64,000 bases of DNA from CAYWBW01 sp964456745 (lineage in GTDB: Bacteria; Patescibacteriota; Gracilibacteria; GCA-2401425; JAJOLG01): assembly GCA_964456745.1 (NCBI GenBank), contig CAYWBW010000001.1, positions 100,948 to 164,947 of the forward strand, written 5' to 3'. Positions within the stretch are counted from its first letter, which is position 1. Each line of letters begins with the position of its first letter. The position numbers and the translations under genes were made by a program. Below, piece after piece: positions 55,952-64,000 of the stretch. The notes under the pieces are model-generated. The model was not told where the DNA came from, did not search any database, and saw only the letters and a list, made by a program, of their open reading frames with translations.

Positions 55952-56130
55952 TTATTTGTTGTTTGTATCTAGAGTTTTAGCATATTGCCAAGAAAGATTG
56001 AATAAAGATTTCATTGTTTCGTAAATAATCGAATTTTCAATTATTACTCATGTAAGATCATTTTTATCATATGAATAAAAGGCTACTTTTGAATCTCAAT
56101 ATATATGAAAACAGGATTTTAAAGGAAATT
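55952..56130 (-). pseudogene. Remnant of a TrmB-type regulator (C-terminus)
   Basis: The minus-strand frame ending TAA at 55952 encodes 'VAFYSYDKNDLTGVIIENSI' then 'FNLSWQYAKTL'. This is nearly the same as the C-terminal ~50 residues of the intact regulator at 60782-61576 ('VAFYSYDKNDLTGVIIENSM' and 'FNLSWEYAKTLE'). Upstream of 56130 the similarity stops. So a second copy of the regulator once stood here and was lost except for its end. Confidence 0.85.
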
Positions 56131-56364
56131 AATAATATTTTGGATTTTATTGTTTATCTAGATAGAATTATTTTGTTTTTTATTTAATTCTAAAAATAAT
56201 GAAATTAAATCATAAGATAAATCATATTTTCAACACTGGTGTATTTATCGATCAGCCAGATTGGAGCAAATCTATCTTACTTAAAGAATGATGAGAAGTT
56301 AATAAAACAATTACTGATATAATTAATATTGATTCAAAAGATAGAATAGAAACTAGAGAAATTT
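56128..56364 (+). repeat. Duplicated segment, copy 1
   Basis: attaataatattttggattt and the following ~230 bp, covering the leader and the first ~55 codons of the GNAT gene, recur at 59191-59438 with about a dozen differences. Copy 2 ends in a truncated GNAT frame. Confidence 0.8.
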
Positions 56365-56828
56365 TCAAAGAAGATATAGAAGTTTTTAGTACATTAATGA
56401 GAAAGACAATAAAAGATTATAAATTTTTATCAAAAATACAAAAATGGATATCATTTATCATTAGGTCTCCTAAGTATTATAATTCATTAAGATTAAGAAA
56501 AGACTCAATAGCAATAAGTGCGCAAAATGAAGAATGAAAAATAATTGGAGGCATTGAGGCAAAAATAAAAATTAATCCTCATGATGAAAAATATGCTTAT
56601 ATTTGTTGGTTAGTTGTTGATCCATATTTTAAATGAAGAAAGATAGGAGTGATATTGTTAAAAAAGCTAGAAGAATTATTGTTACAGCAGTGAATAAACT
56701 ATACTGTTAGTGCTATTCATAATGAAAATAATGCTTCAATAAACGTTCATGAAAAATATGGAGCAAGAAAATTAAGTGATTATTATAATTTTTATTTTTT
56801 TAGTAAAGAATTGAAAAAAGAAAAATAA
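56199..56828 (+). CDS. GNAT-family acetyltransferase, 209 aa
   Basis: ATG 56199 to TAA 56826. The acetyl-CoA-binding core is 'AYICWLVVDPYFKGRKIGVI' with LLKKLEELL (motif A, here G-R-K-I-G-V for the usual R-G-x-G-x-G), followed by 'SAIHNENNASINVHEKYGAR', the motif-B N-N-x-S-I-x-V-x-E-K-x-G-A-R. The first ~110 residues are a helical extension. Substrate unknown. Its start region is duplicated at 59269. Confidence 0.88.
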
Positions 56829-56992
56829 TTTTTTAAATTTGTGTATTTTTCTTTATTAGCTTTAATTTCTGCTTTTAATGGTGTTGCTTGTATTGTATTA
56901 AGAGTAAGTCAGTAGTAATGCTCAATTTGATCTTGAGTGACCTCTATTCATTGATCTGATTCTGACAATTTTATTCTTACTGATTCGTTCAT
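56792..56992 (-). CDS. Small unknown protein, 66 aa
   Basis: ATG 56992 to TAA 56792; the last ~37 bp overlap the end of the GNAT gene on the other strand. 'MNESVRIKLSESDQGIEVTQ' then a Lys-rich helix. It lies 15 bp downstream of the 590-residue gene 57008-58780, so it is probably its operon partner. Family not recognised. Confidence 0.55.
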
Positions 56993-57007
56993 ATTTTTTA
57001 GTATTTA

Positions 57008-58780
57008 TTAAACAGATATTTCCTCTCTAATAATTTCATTAATTTTCTCTCCTAATTTATCTATTATACTATTTTTCTGCTCTTCTTCGTAAGTATAGAT
57101 AGCTTGTAAGAGTTTTCAAAATGTTATCTCACAATGAAGCGTTTTATTAAAAAGAAGAGATATTTTATCTGATTTTTTTAACATCCTTTTTTGTACTATT
57201 GAATAATTTTTATCCATAATTACAAAATCAAAATGGTTTCTCTCTCATTTATCTTCCTTTTCAGACAGGGATAAAAATAAATCAATACAATCAACTAAAA
57301 AATTATTTACATGTCTTAATTTTTCATACAATTTATTTGGAATTTGAAATTCAAAAAAATCTGATACATATGGTGTTTTAGTCTTTCATATCATGCTTTG
57401 GTATTTATATCTTTTAAGATATGTAATAAATGGAAAATTATTTATAGATCTTAAAAATAATGATCTAAATATAGTTCAAATTTGTCATGCCAATTTTTTA
57501 GGATATCAAGATGTAATTAAAGCATTTTCAATTTCACTAATTAATACACTGGTAATTGCATCGATTCAGTATTTATTATCTGGATACTTATCTTCAATTT
57601 TATTTATTTTTTGTTTTAGATTACTATAATTTGACATTCTTCTATCTCAAATAACTGATTGCAAGATTAATGTAAAAGAATTATCTCGAACTATTTTTAA
57701 CTCTCTAGGGTTATTTATTCATTTATTAATTAGTTCATTATACTCTAAATTTGCAGATAATGCAGAGCATCATGTCGTTGAATATTCATTATTTTCAATA
57801 CCTCTTGTGATTCAATCGTATCATTGCATAAACTTTTGTACTTTTCATCCTTCTCTCTTTGCCATCATATTAGAAAATACAAAAAATCTATCATTAACAT
57901 GTAAGTACCTGAAAATATCTAAATAACTTTCTGATATTGGTCATAAGAAATCCAAGCTAATTACATCAAATTTTTCTTTGCAAGTTTTTAAATAATCAAT
58001 CACATCACAAGTTTCATGTCTGCATCATTCTGGTTTATTAGCAATGAATTCTGGAATTGCAGTTTTATCTTTTTCAAATCATACAATATTTTCAGGTAAA
58101 AATCATAAATCTAAATATACTTGTTTAACTTCTAGCCATTTTTTTCATGGCAAACACAGTATTTTCATTTTTTTTCTTTGCTCAAGAGTACTTCTTTCAA
58201 GTAAAAATTCTATTATTTTTTTTCTCCACTCAATTTTCATTTCATTATCATAATCAACATGAGCTCATCATTCTGGATTTGATTTACCATTTGTTTTTAA
58301 TTGTTTTTTTGAAATGTGATCCGTTACAGGTTTTGTTATAACTTTAATTGGATTAGATGTTTTCTTTTTAGTTATTACTTTCTTCGTATTTGTCTTATTC
58401 TTAATTTGTTTATTTTTTTGAGTTTTGTTAGCTCTATTCTCATGTATTGCTTTCCAAGCAGTAATTGGAGCAACTACCTTGAGTTCAATATTAAATAATT
58501 CTGCCATTTCTTTTCTTCGTTTTCGTTGTATATCTTTGATTTGTGTTAAATTCACATACTCTCTCATGAATATTTTTGATTTATCATTAGCCTTATCAGT
58601 TACTTCAAGAGTGATAGGAATTGATCAGCGTCAAATTGCCCTAACAATAACAGGATTCACTTTATATTCACTAGCAATTTCATTTGCTAATTGTTCAAAA
58701 GAATTTACATCTTCTCTAGTGCTAAGCAAATCAGCATGTATTTCAACTATATCCTTTCTAAACTCTGTAATTGTTGTCAA
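57008..58780 (-). CDS. Unknown methyltransferase-like protein, paralog A, 590 aa
   Basis: TTG 58780 (only start after the upstream TAA) to TAA 57008. N-terminal ~60 residues resemble an HTH ('LANEIASEYKVNPVIVRAIG'), then a Lys-rich linker. Core: 'ILCLPGKKWLEVKQVYLDLG' at ~207, 'FLPENIVGFEKDKTAIPEFI', 'NKPEGCRHETCDVIDYLKT' and 'FDVISLDFLGPISESYLDIF' near 268. The order glycine-containing turn, 'G-x-E-K-D', then 'FDVISLDFxG' resembles Rossmann-fold SAM methyltransferases, but I recognise no named family. Paralog B is at 62126-63892. Confidence 0.75.
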
Positions 58781-59268
58781 TTTGAATATTTACATAAATG
58801 TAATAGTATTTCATTATAGTAATTACTAAAATTAATTCAAATAGAAAATTATCACTTCTTTTTTTGATCATTCCACTTATCAAAAATGTCTAAATTTTCA
58901 TCTAACGTGTTCATAAATTTATTATTATTTGATTATAAAATTATAATAATTGTATCTCAGATAAATATCTAGAATTTTACATAAGTTTTTATTAGTTTTA
59001 GATTTTTTTGTTTTTGAAACTCCTAAATTTTTCTGTCAAAAACAGAAAATCCATCGTACTGATTACGCACTAAGAAATTGGATATCGATGTTATAAAAAG
59101 TTCGACCGATGCATGACTATCTGGACCAATAAAATTTGCGAAGTAAATTTTATCCTTCCATCTTTCTTACTCGAACTTTTCACAAGATAAATTAATAATA
59201 TTTTGGATTTTATTGTTTATCTAGATAGAATCATTTTGTTTTTTTATTTAATTCTAAGGTTAAAATTA
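58781..59268. other. Non-coding stretch with inverted repeat
   Basis: No gene of note. A 21-codon frame on the minus strand (58849-58914, 'MNTLDENLDIFDKWNDQKKK') may be a tiny antitoxin-like peptide but cannot be supported. 59030-59052 has a ttttctgt/acagaaaa hairpin; a matching but weaker one is near 55890. The inverted repeat at 59096-59180 is listed apart. Confidence 0.5.
59096..59180. repeat. 85-bp inverted-repeat element
   Basis: aaaagttcga at the left and tcgaactttt at the right are a perfect 10-bp inverted pair; inside, aaaattt/aaatttt also pair. aagttcgacc recurs at 54447 and gagttcgacc at 54520. Could be a MITE-like element. Confidence 0.6.
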
Positions 59269-59438
59269 ATGAAATTAAATCATAAGATAAATCATATTTT
59301 GAATACTGGTGTATTCATCGATCAGCCAGATTGGAGTAAGTCTGCCTTACTTAAAGAGTGAGAAGATGTTAATAAAACAATTACTGATATAATTAATATT
59401 GATTCAGAAGGTAAAATAGAAATTAGAGAAATAATTTT
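59191..59438 (+). repeat. Duplicated segment, copy 2
   Basis: Second copy of 56128-56364, starting directly after the inverted-repeat element. Differences include 'gagaagtt' versus 'gaagatgtt' and a few third-codon changes. The frame is lost at its right end. Confidence 0.8.
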
Positions 59439-59448
59439 TATATATTAA
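59269..59448 (+). pseudogene. Truncated GNAT acetyltransferase
   Basis: ATG 59269 to TAA 59446, 59 codons; the first ~55 match the start of 56199-56828 ('MKLNHKINHILNTGVFIDQP'). The whole acetyl-CoA-binding part is missing. It is followed 6 bp later by the intact GrpB-family gene, so the deletion joined the GNAT start to that gene's leader. Confidence 0.85.
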
Positions 59449-59454
59449 AAATAT

Positions 59455-59979
59455 ATGCTAACTAAAGAGCAAAAAAATTGGATTGCAAGTCTTAATGATA
59501 AAGATTTAATCAGAATTATTCCATTTGATTCAAGTTGCAATGAAAAATTTGAAATAATTAAACAAAAAATTCAATTTAAACTTTGAAGCAGTACAAAGGT
59601 AGAACATCACGGCGCAAGCAGTCTGTGAATATCTGGTCAAGATGAAATAGATGTTTATATTCTAGCAAGTGAATTTGAGTTTGATAACACTGTTTTAAAA
59701 ATTCAATCAATATTTGGTAAGCCTAAAAGTTTAGGTGCTAATAAAAGAGCTAGATTTAAAGCTGAATTAAATGGTAAACATATAGATATATTTGCAGTAA
59801 ACAAAGATCATGAAGAATGGAAAAAGCACATGAAGTTTAAATCATATTTATTGAACAATCCAAATATACTTAAACAATATCAAACACTAAAAGAGAAAAA
59901 TGCTGGTAAAAGTACAAGAGAGTATTACAGATCAAAATTGGAATTTATAAACGAGGTATTAGAATTAGTAGAAAAATAA
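59455..59979 (+). CDS. GrpB-family nucleotidyltransferase-like protein, 174 aa
   Basis: ATG 59455 to TAA 59977. 'VEHHGASSLGISGQDEIDVY' is the GrpB signature (H-x-G-S/A-x-x-V/L-x-G-x-x-x-x-K/E-x-D), followed by 'RARFKAELNGKHIDIFAVNK' and 'KEWKKHMKFKSYLLNNPNIL'. A pol-beta-type fold. Function in bacteria unclear; relatives include CoaE-linked proteins. Directly downstream of the GNAT fragment. Confidence 0.87.
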
Positions 59980-60048
59980 TTTTTTAATTGTATAATGATT
60001 TTTATTTTTGTTTCAATTTGAAATCATAGTAATTTATTTAAATAAATA

Positions 60049-60588
60049 TTATTCAATCACATTATCAAAATACTTTTTCAATCATCTTAATGATTTTTCT
60101 AATTTAATAATTTTTATTCTATCACTGGGTGAAACAGTTCAAATTAATTTTTTTATTTTTATTCAAGAAAATAGCATATTAATTGATATAGAAAATGTAG
60201 CTAATGATAATAATCATATTATATATGTATATTCTATAACTCTGTTATAATCAATATTTTTTGAATGTAGTATTGAAAATATAGCTAGTAATATTGACAT
60301 AAGTGTAAATAAGACTCAATAAGTAAATTCTAAAGGAGATTCGATAATTTCTTTGATTCAAGCTATTTGTACTAATAATCCTCAACACTTCTTTTTTAAA
60401 TCTCAATCAATTTTAGGATTTGATTTATAAGCTTCTAAAAATTTATATATTTCTTCTAGGGTATTTTTTACTTCAATTTTAAATTTGTTAGGATCAGACT
60501 CCTTTAATCTATCATATTCTTTATCAGGCTTCTTTCCGTGTTCGCCATTTTTATCAAGTTTATGAATTGGTCTATTGATATTTTTCAT
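60049..60588 (-). CDS. Small membrane protein, 179 aa
   Basis: ATG 60588 to TAA 60049. N-terminal ~80 residues are charged and helical ('KNTLEEIYKFLEAYKSNPKI'), followed by two membrane helices ('YGVLFTLMSILLAIFSIL' and 'YIIGLLSLATFSISINMLF') and a basic end. Family not recognised. Divergent from the TrmB-type gene at 60782, which may control it. Confidence 0.66.
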
Positions 60589-60781
60589 AATTATAATAGT
60601 TAGTAGTTATGGTAATTCACTATAAATATTTATTACAACTATGACAATCAATTATTAGTGATTTAAATATAAAAGTTCGTAAAATGGCTGAAATATAATG
60701 TAAGTACATGCCAATAGTATATTTGCATTATTACAAAGAAAGAGTATAATTTTTTATATAAATTGAATAATTTTCAAAAAT

Positions 60782-61576
60782 ATGTTAGAAAAAATGTTAA
60801 ATTGATTTGGTTTAAATAAAAATGAAATAAAAATTTACCTTACATTATTATCTTCATGACAATCTCAAGTTTGAGCTCTAGCAAAAAGAACAAATATTTG
60901 AAGGAGTCTTGTTCAATACATTTGTAAAAATCTTGTTTCAAAAAATATTATAACAAATATTAAAAAGTGAAATTGATTTATTTACTATGCTGAAGATCCA
61001 GATAAATTATTTAATTTGATAAATAAAGAAAAGCAAAAAATTAATGAAAAAGAAGAGCTATTAAATTTGAATATATGAGAGCTAAAAAATATATTCAATC
61101 CCAATACAAAACTACCTAAAGCAAAATTTTTTGAATGAATAGAATGATTAAAGGCTATGTTTGATAATGTGTTTAATCATTTGGACGAGCCTCTTTATTG
61201 AGCATTATCAATACATGAAAATATTCATCCTGAAATAATTAAATATTTTAATGATGAATATCTTGTGAAAAGAGCTAAAACAAAACAGAGAGCTTTTTTT
61301 ATTTTTAATGAAAACGAATTATCAAAACAATTTGCAAAAAATGATAAAGAAGTAAATAGAACAAGTATGTTTGTAGATTTTGATAAATTTCCATTAAAAT
61401 CTTGTTTTCATATTTATGGTGACTGCAAGGTAGCATTTTATTCATATGATAAAAATGATCTTACATGAGTAATAATTGAAAACTCAATGATATATGAAAC
61501 CATGCGTTCTGTTTTTAATCTTTCTTGGGAATATGCAAAAACATTGGAGGTGAATGTTTCTAATAGAAATAACTAA
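60782..61576 (+). CDS. TrmB-type transcriptional regulator, 264 aa
   Basis: ATG 60782 to TAA 61574. 'MLNGFGLNKNEIKIYLTLLS' and 'ALAKRTNIGRSLVQYICKNL' give the TrmB winged helix; the C-terminal domain shows 'FFEGIEGLKAMFDNVFNHLD' and ends 'FNLSWEYAKTLEVNVSNRNN'. It is a paralog of 9432-10253 and the parent type of the remnant at 55952-56130. Adjacent genes: a membrane protein (divergent) and the GFA-family gene (convergent). Confidence 0.85.
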
Positions 61577-61586
61577 TATTAATTAT

Positions 61587-62018
61587 TTATTTAAAAAGCA
61601 CTTCTCAAATCCAATTCTTTTTTCTTCTTTCTAGTCTTCACTCTGAACTTTCTCAATCAAAATTAGTATTAACAAATTCTTTAGGATCAACTCTTGGATT
61701 AGCTGTAGAATTAAGATTTAATACAGAATAATCTTTTCATTTAATGTTTGACACTGCAAATGCAAGAACTCAGCAACCTTTACAGAAATAAAAGTCCGCA
61801 GTTGAATATCAAAAATTATATTTCTTGATATTTTCTTCGTTTTTAATGCTTATTTCTAATTTTCAATTAGGATCAGATGTCCAATTTGCTCAGTGTTTTA
61901 AACACAAACCGCATTGGCATTTTCTTCATACAATTTCATGAATTTCTAAATTTGTTAGAAAATCATATTTAATGTTTCAGCAGTGGCATTGTCATTGGAT
62001 TTTAGTTTTATGTTTCAT
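61587..62018 (-). CDS. GFA/CENP-V-family zinc protein, 143 aa
   Basis: ATG 62018 to TAA 61587. Zinc-binding Cys pattern of the GFA family: 'KIQGQCHCGNIKYDFLTNLE', 'KCQCGLCLKHGANWT' and 'DFYFCKGCGVLAFAVSNI'. The family name comes from glutathione-dependent formaldehyde-activating enzyme, but most members have no proven substrate. It converges with the TrmB-type gene and lies 107 bp upstream of paralog B's end. Confidence 0.88.
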
Positions 62019-62125
62019 AAATTTTATTTTATATTAATTGAACTAAGTTATTGTTTATTATTTTTAATTATTATTTCTATTCTATTTTTCAGTATATTTT
62101 AATCAACTCCATCAGCACTTTTTAG

Positions 62126-63892
62126 CTAAAGCTTGATTTCCTCTCGGTAGCTGCTTGCTAATTTATTGGTATATATTTCAGATTCATTATTTGTTCTGAA
62201 AGCTGCATATCTTCTAATGTCTTTTAAAAAAATACCATACTTAAGTTCTGTAAGAACTTTTCCATTAGACATAAAAGCAATTCTATCAGAGTCATTTGTT
62301 GGAGTGCATGTTTTTTTTATTACTCATTTTCTAGATATTGAAAAAAATCATGTTTTTCAATCAAATCAGTTTTCAAACATTGGAATGTAATGTTTTAAGC
62401 AGTTGATGAAAAACATTATCGTGTTTTTTGATGAATAAAAAATATCTTCAGGCACTGTTAGCTCAAGAAGGTCGCTAACAAATGGAGAGGAAGTTTTTCA
62501 TACACGACTTATGTACTTGTATTTTTTGATATGAGTTACAAATGGATTGTGCCTTAAACACCTGTTTAACAATCAATGCATATTAATTCAAAAATTTGAA
62601 GCACGTGGCACATTGCTATCAATTAGTAATGTTTCTATAGAATTTAACATATATAAAGATAAATTAATAACCAGATCAACTTTACTTTTATCTTCAAGTC
62701 ATTTTAGATTTGGCAATTTATTGATAGCATTACTAAAAAGGTTAGTGTATTTGCGATTCATTCAAATAATACCTTGTAAATGAAGAGCTAGACTTTCATT
62801 TCTAACACTTGATATCTCTCTATGATTATTAATTCAATCATTAATTCTGCTTTGAGTTCAATTAAAGGCAGCAAATATTCACGATCAAGTAACAGCTTTT
62901 CCTATTGATCTTGCGATTCAATCTAATTCTTGCATCCTTGTTTGCATTATCTTTTGTTCACGTTTTCACATCATATTAACCAATAAATACATTTTTTTTC
63001 ATGGAATTATATTTTTGAATATTTCTTCATAAGCAGGGGACATTGGTCAAAGAAGGTCTAGGCTGATTACGTCAAATTCCTCAGATGTTGTTTTTAAATA
63101 TTTATTAATATCTACAGTTTCATGGCGACATCATTTTGGTTTATTTGAAATAAAATCAGGAATTGCACTTTCATCTTTCTCAAATCAAATTATATTCTCA
63201 GGCAAGAATCATAAATCTAAATAAATCTCAATTACCTCGTGCCACATTTTTCATGGTAAACATAAAACCTTCATTTTCCTTCTTTCTTTTGGGGTTGTTC
63301 TTTCAAGTAAAAATTCTTTTAATTTTTTTCTCCACTTAATTTTTATTTCGTTATTATAATCAATGTGTGCTCATCACTCTAATTTCAATGTACCAGTATT
63401 TAATAGTTGTTTATTGTCATTTGGAACTCAGACCTGAGTAATCGGTTTAACTTCTGCTTTTGGTCATTTAGGATTTTGATCCACATTGTCAGGTTTTTTT
63501 CTACTTATTTTTGATATATTATTTTCAGTCTTTTTTTGACCTTGTTTTTTCAATGCTCTCTTGACACGAATTTCTGTATGGGCTGTTACTGGTGCAATTA
63601 CTTTGAGTGGAGTGTTAAATAACGTGCACATTTCTAATCTTCTTTTTTTCTTTTCGTTTTTTATAAGAGTTAGGGCAACATAGTCTCTTATAAATTCTTT
63701 TGATTGATTGTTTAATTCAAGAGTAGTAGGAATTGTTCATAGTCAAATAGCTCTTATTATTATAGGATTAGCTCTATATTCATCAGCAATTTCATTAGCT
63801 AAACCTTCAAGAGCTTTTCTGTCTTCCTTGACTTTTAATAATTCATTTCTTATATGAATCACATCCTTTCGAATATCTGCAATTGTTGGCAA
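62126..63892 (-). CDS. Unknown methyltransferase-like protein, paralog B, 588 aa
   Basis: TTG 63892 to TAG 62126. Same plan as paralog A: HTH-like 'LANEIADEYRANPIIIRAIG', Lys-rich linker, 'GAHIDYNNEIKIKWRKKLKE', 'VLCLPGKMWHEVIEIYLDLG' near 207, 'FLPENIIGFEKDESAIPDFI', 'NKPKGCRHETVDINKYLKTT' and 'FDVISLDLLGPMSPAYEEIF' near 272. The first ~300 residues are the well-conserved half; the C-terminal half is much more divergent. The upstream 110 bp (63893-64000) show no other gene. Confidence 0.75.
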
Positions 63893-64000
63893 TGTTTGAT
63901 TATTTACTATTGTTAATAGTATTGTATTATAATAGTAATTATTTTTTCCTATATTAAATAGTCAAGTGCAACACCTGTCTTTTTTTTAATTACGTTTATC

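Noticed and set aside
58849..58914. Tiny protein as antitoxin for the PemK-like toxin
   Set aside because: Only 21 codons, 3 kb from the toxin and without a recognisable motif.
1..64000. Many short standard-code reading frames (60-200 codons) on both strands
   Set aside because: They are pieces or shadows of code-25 genes; only frames supported in code 25 were kept. Examples: 25521-26093 minus, 41716-42318 minus, 11133-11444 plus.

Overview
The window comes from a member of the Gracilibacteria/Absconditabacteria (Candidate Phyla Radiation) or a close relative that reads UGA as glycine (genetic code 25). With the standard code almost every gene falls apart into short pieces. With TGA read as Gly and only TAA/T AG kept as stops, about 65 long, compact reading frames appear on both strands, and in recognisable proteins (S2, S7, S12, EF-Ts, MetAP, CarA, DnaB) the TGA codons fall on conserved glycines. 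The DNA is AT-rich, with short operons and many overlapping gene ends. All coordinates below use code 25.

Layout. 57-9266: envelope region with a 1775-residue secreted Ig-like protein and, divergently, an 830-residue Cys-rich lipoprotein, plus two unknown proteins. 9432-23144: housekeeping core: a TrmB-type regulator, an archaeal-type 3-dehydroquinate synthase II, rpsL-rpsG-rpsB, an M23 hydrolase, tsf, a DedA protein, map, carA and a Mn-dependent pyrophosphatase, interleaved with toxin-antitoxin loci (HepT/MNT-like, a HicB remnant, a frameshifted RelE pair) and palindromic intergenic repeats. 23347-28764: a 1057-residue unknown protein, a 36-bp tandem repeat, a Phd/RelE-like pair and a decayed stretch.

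28765-36762: a mobile element. It carries a retropepsin-like protease, a C92/YiiX-like amidase with an excisionase-like HTH protein, iteron-like repeats, a broken winged-helix gene, a SpoVG fragment, a DnaB-like helicase and a large serine recombinase whose reading frame runs into tRNA-Pro(UGG), the probable attachment site.

36825-45426: a bactofilin-like membrane protein, then a four-gene operon of unknown function led by a 1480-residue protein with about six diverged ~100-residue repeats. 45442-54363: a HicBA module sitting between two copies of one 59-bp leader, a lamin-tail/PKD protein, an ELWKSDG-repeat protein, secG, a peptide-binding lipoprotein-like protein, a glycosyltransferase, a zinc-ribbon membrane protein and tRNA-Trp. 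54539-64000: a rearranged island with an IS1-like transposase remnant, a PemK toxin, GNAT, GrpB and GFA-family genes, two TrmB-related copies (one only a remnant) and two ~590-residue paralogs of an unrecognised family that I judge to be methyltransferase-like.

The most unusual parts are the 38093-45426 operon, the pair of ~590-residue paralogs, the number of toxin-antitoxin loci for so small a stretch of a reduced genome, and the archaeal-type shikimate enzyme. No CRISPR array, rRNA or glycine tRNA with UCA anticodon was seen in the window.
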